This document shows, piece after piece, positions 22,321-22,465 of a stretch of DNA of 22,465 nt. A model generated the notes under the pieces. That model worked only from the letters and a program-made list of their open reading frames with translations. It had not been told where the DNA came from and searched no databases. The stretch is taken from NCBI GenBank assembly GCA_035938015.1, contig DASZHJ010000259.1, forward strand, positions 1 through 22,465. The letters are read 5' to 3'. Source of the DNA: DASZHJ01 sp035938015 (GTDB lineage Bacteria; Pseudomonadota; Alphaproteobacteria; ATCC43930; CGMCC-115725). The first letter of the stretch is position 1, and each line of letters opens with the position of its first letter. A program made the position numbers and the translations under genes.

Positions 22321-22465
22321 GCCGGCCTGTTCTCCCTCGATGAGTCCTGGCTCGGCCCGGTGTTTTCATCCGGGCGCGCGACGGATGCAATCCCGACTGG
22401 TTAAAGCATTAAGAAAAGTCTCGATTGCATAATAGTGTAAAACCTCAGGAGGTCCGCTACCAGCC
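22321..22465. promoter_or_regulatory. AT-rich leader upstream of the lipoprotein gene
   Basis: The last 145 nt contain no gene. The stretch 22399-22445 is markedly richer in A and T than its surroundings and probably carries the promoter of the minus-strand lipoprotein-regulator-kinase unit, though I cannot name a convincing -35/-10 pair. A plus-strand AGGAGG at 22447-22452 could be the ribosome-binding site of a gene that starts just past the window edge. Confidence 0.35.

Overview
The window is high-GC (about two thirds G+C by eye) and densely packed, with 18 intact or near-intact protein genes, one gene running off the left edge and one clear pseudogene. The gene families point to an alphaproteobacterium of the Hyphomicrobiales/Rhodospirillales kind: an aapJQMP general amino-acid importer, a PAS_5-type small protein, an IF-1 paralogue beside an RhlE helicase, a 'DHCW' cupin, and short XRE regulators of the rhizobial type. 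I cannot name the genus. Many starts are GTG (rhlE, the 90-aa gene, infA, modC, sseA, the GNAT gene, probably the ICMT-like gene). I see no tRNA, rRNA, CRISPR array, insertion sequence or replication origin.

Layout. (1) 1-2647, minus strand: the end of a PAS-domain protein, then a possible cold/translation cluster of rhlE helicase, a 90-aa unknown and an IF-1 paralogue. (2) 2930-5623: a metallo-beta-lactamase-fold protein (plus) converging on a FAD-dependent amine/amino-acid oxidase (minus). (3) 5838-6351: the fused remains of a two-subunit molybdenum hydroxylase, with the start of the iron-sulfur subunit joined to the end of the molybdopterin subunit and further broken by a frameshift and a stop. 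(4) 6395-7923: an XRE regulator divergent from a Met/His-rich periplasmic protein and a cupin; the spacer holds a perfect palindrome and a long hairpin. (5) 7926-11607, minus strand: metC-like lyase, modB, modC and an ICMT-like membrane methyltransferase in one tight string, with no modA. (6) 11829-16032, plus strand: aapJ-aapQ-aapM-aapP, with a strong hairpin between aapJ and aapQ. (7) 16046-19242, minus strand: cysteine synthase, trans-editing AlaX, 3-mercaptopyruvate sulfurtransferase and a GNAT acetyltransferase, with overlapping or near-touching ends. (8) 19374-22320, minus strand: a lipoprotein, an OmpR-type response regulator and a sensor histidine kinase whose reading frames overlap deeply, followed by an intrinsic terminator.

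How they fit together. The theme of regions 5 to 7 is amino-acid and sulfur traffic: import of L-amino acids (Aap), beta-elimination of cystathionine (MetC), synthesis of cysteine (CysK), desulfuration of its transamination product (SseA), and proofreading of mischarged tRNA (AlaX). The molybdate importer sits close to a dead molybdoenzyme, although their connection is only inference. The strongest candidates for something not yet described are the four-gene cysK-alaX-sseA-GNAT operon, the lipoprotein/two-component cassette with extreme gene overlap, and the Met/His-rich periplasmic protein plus cupin pair under a possible XRE operator. None is proven to be a new system from sequence alone.
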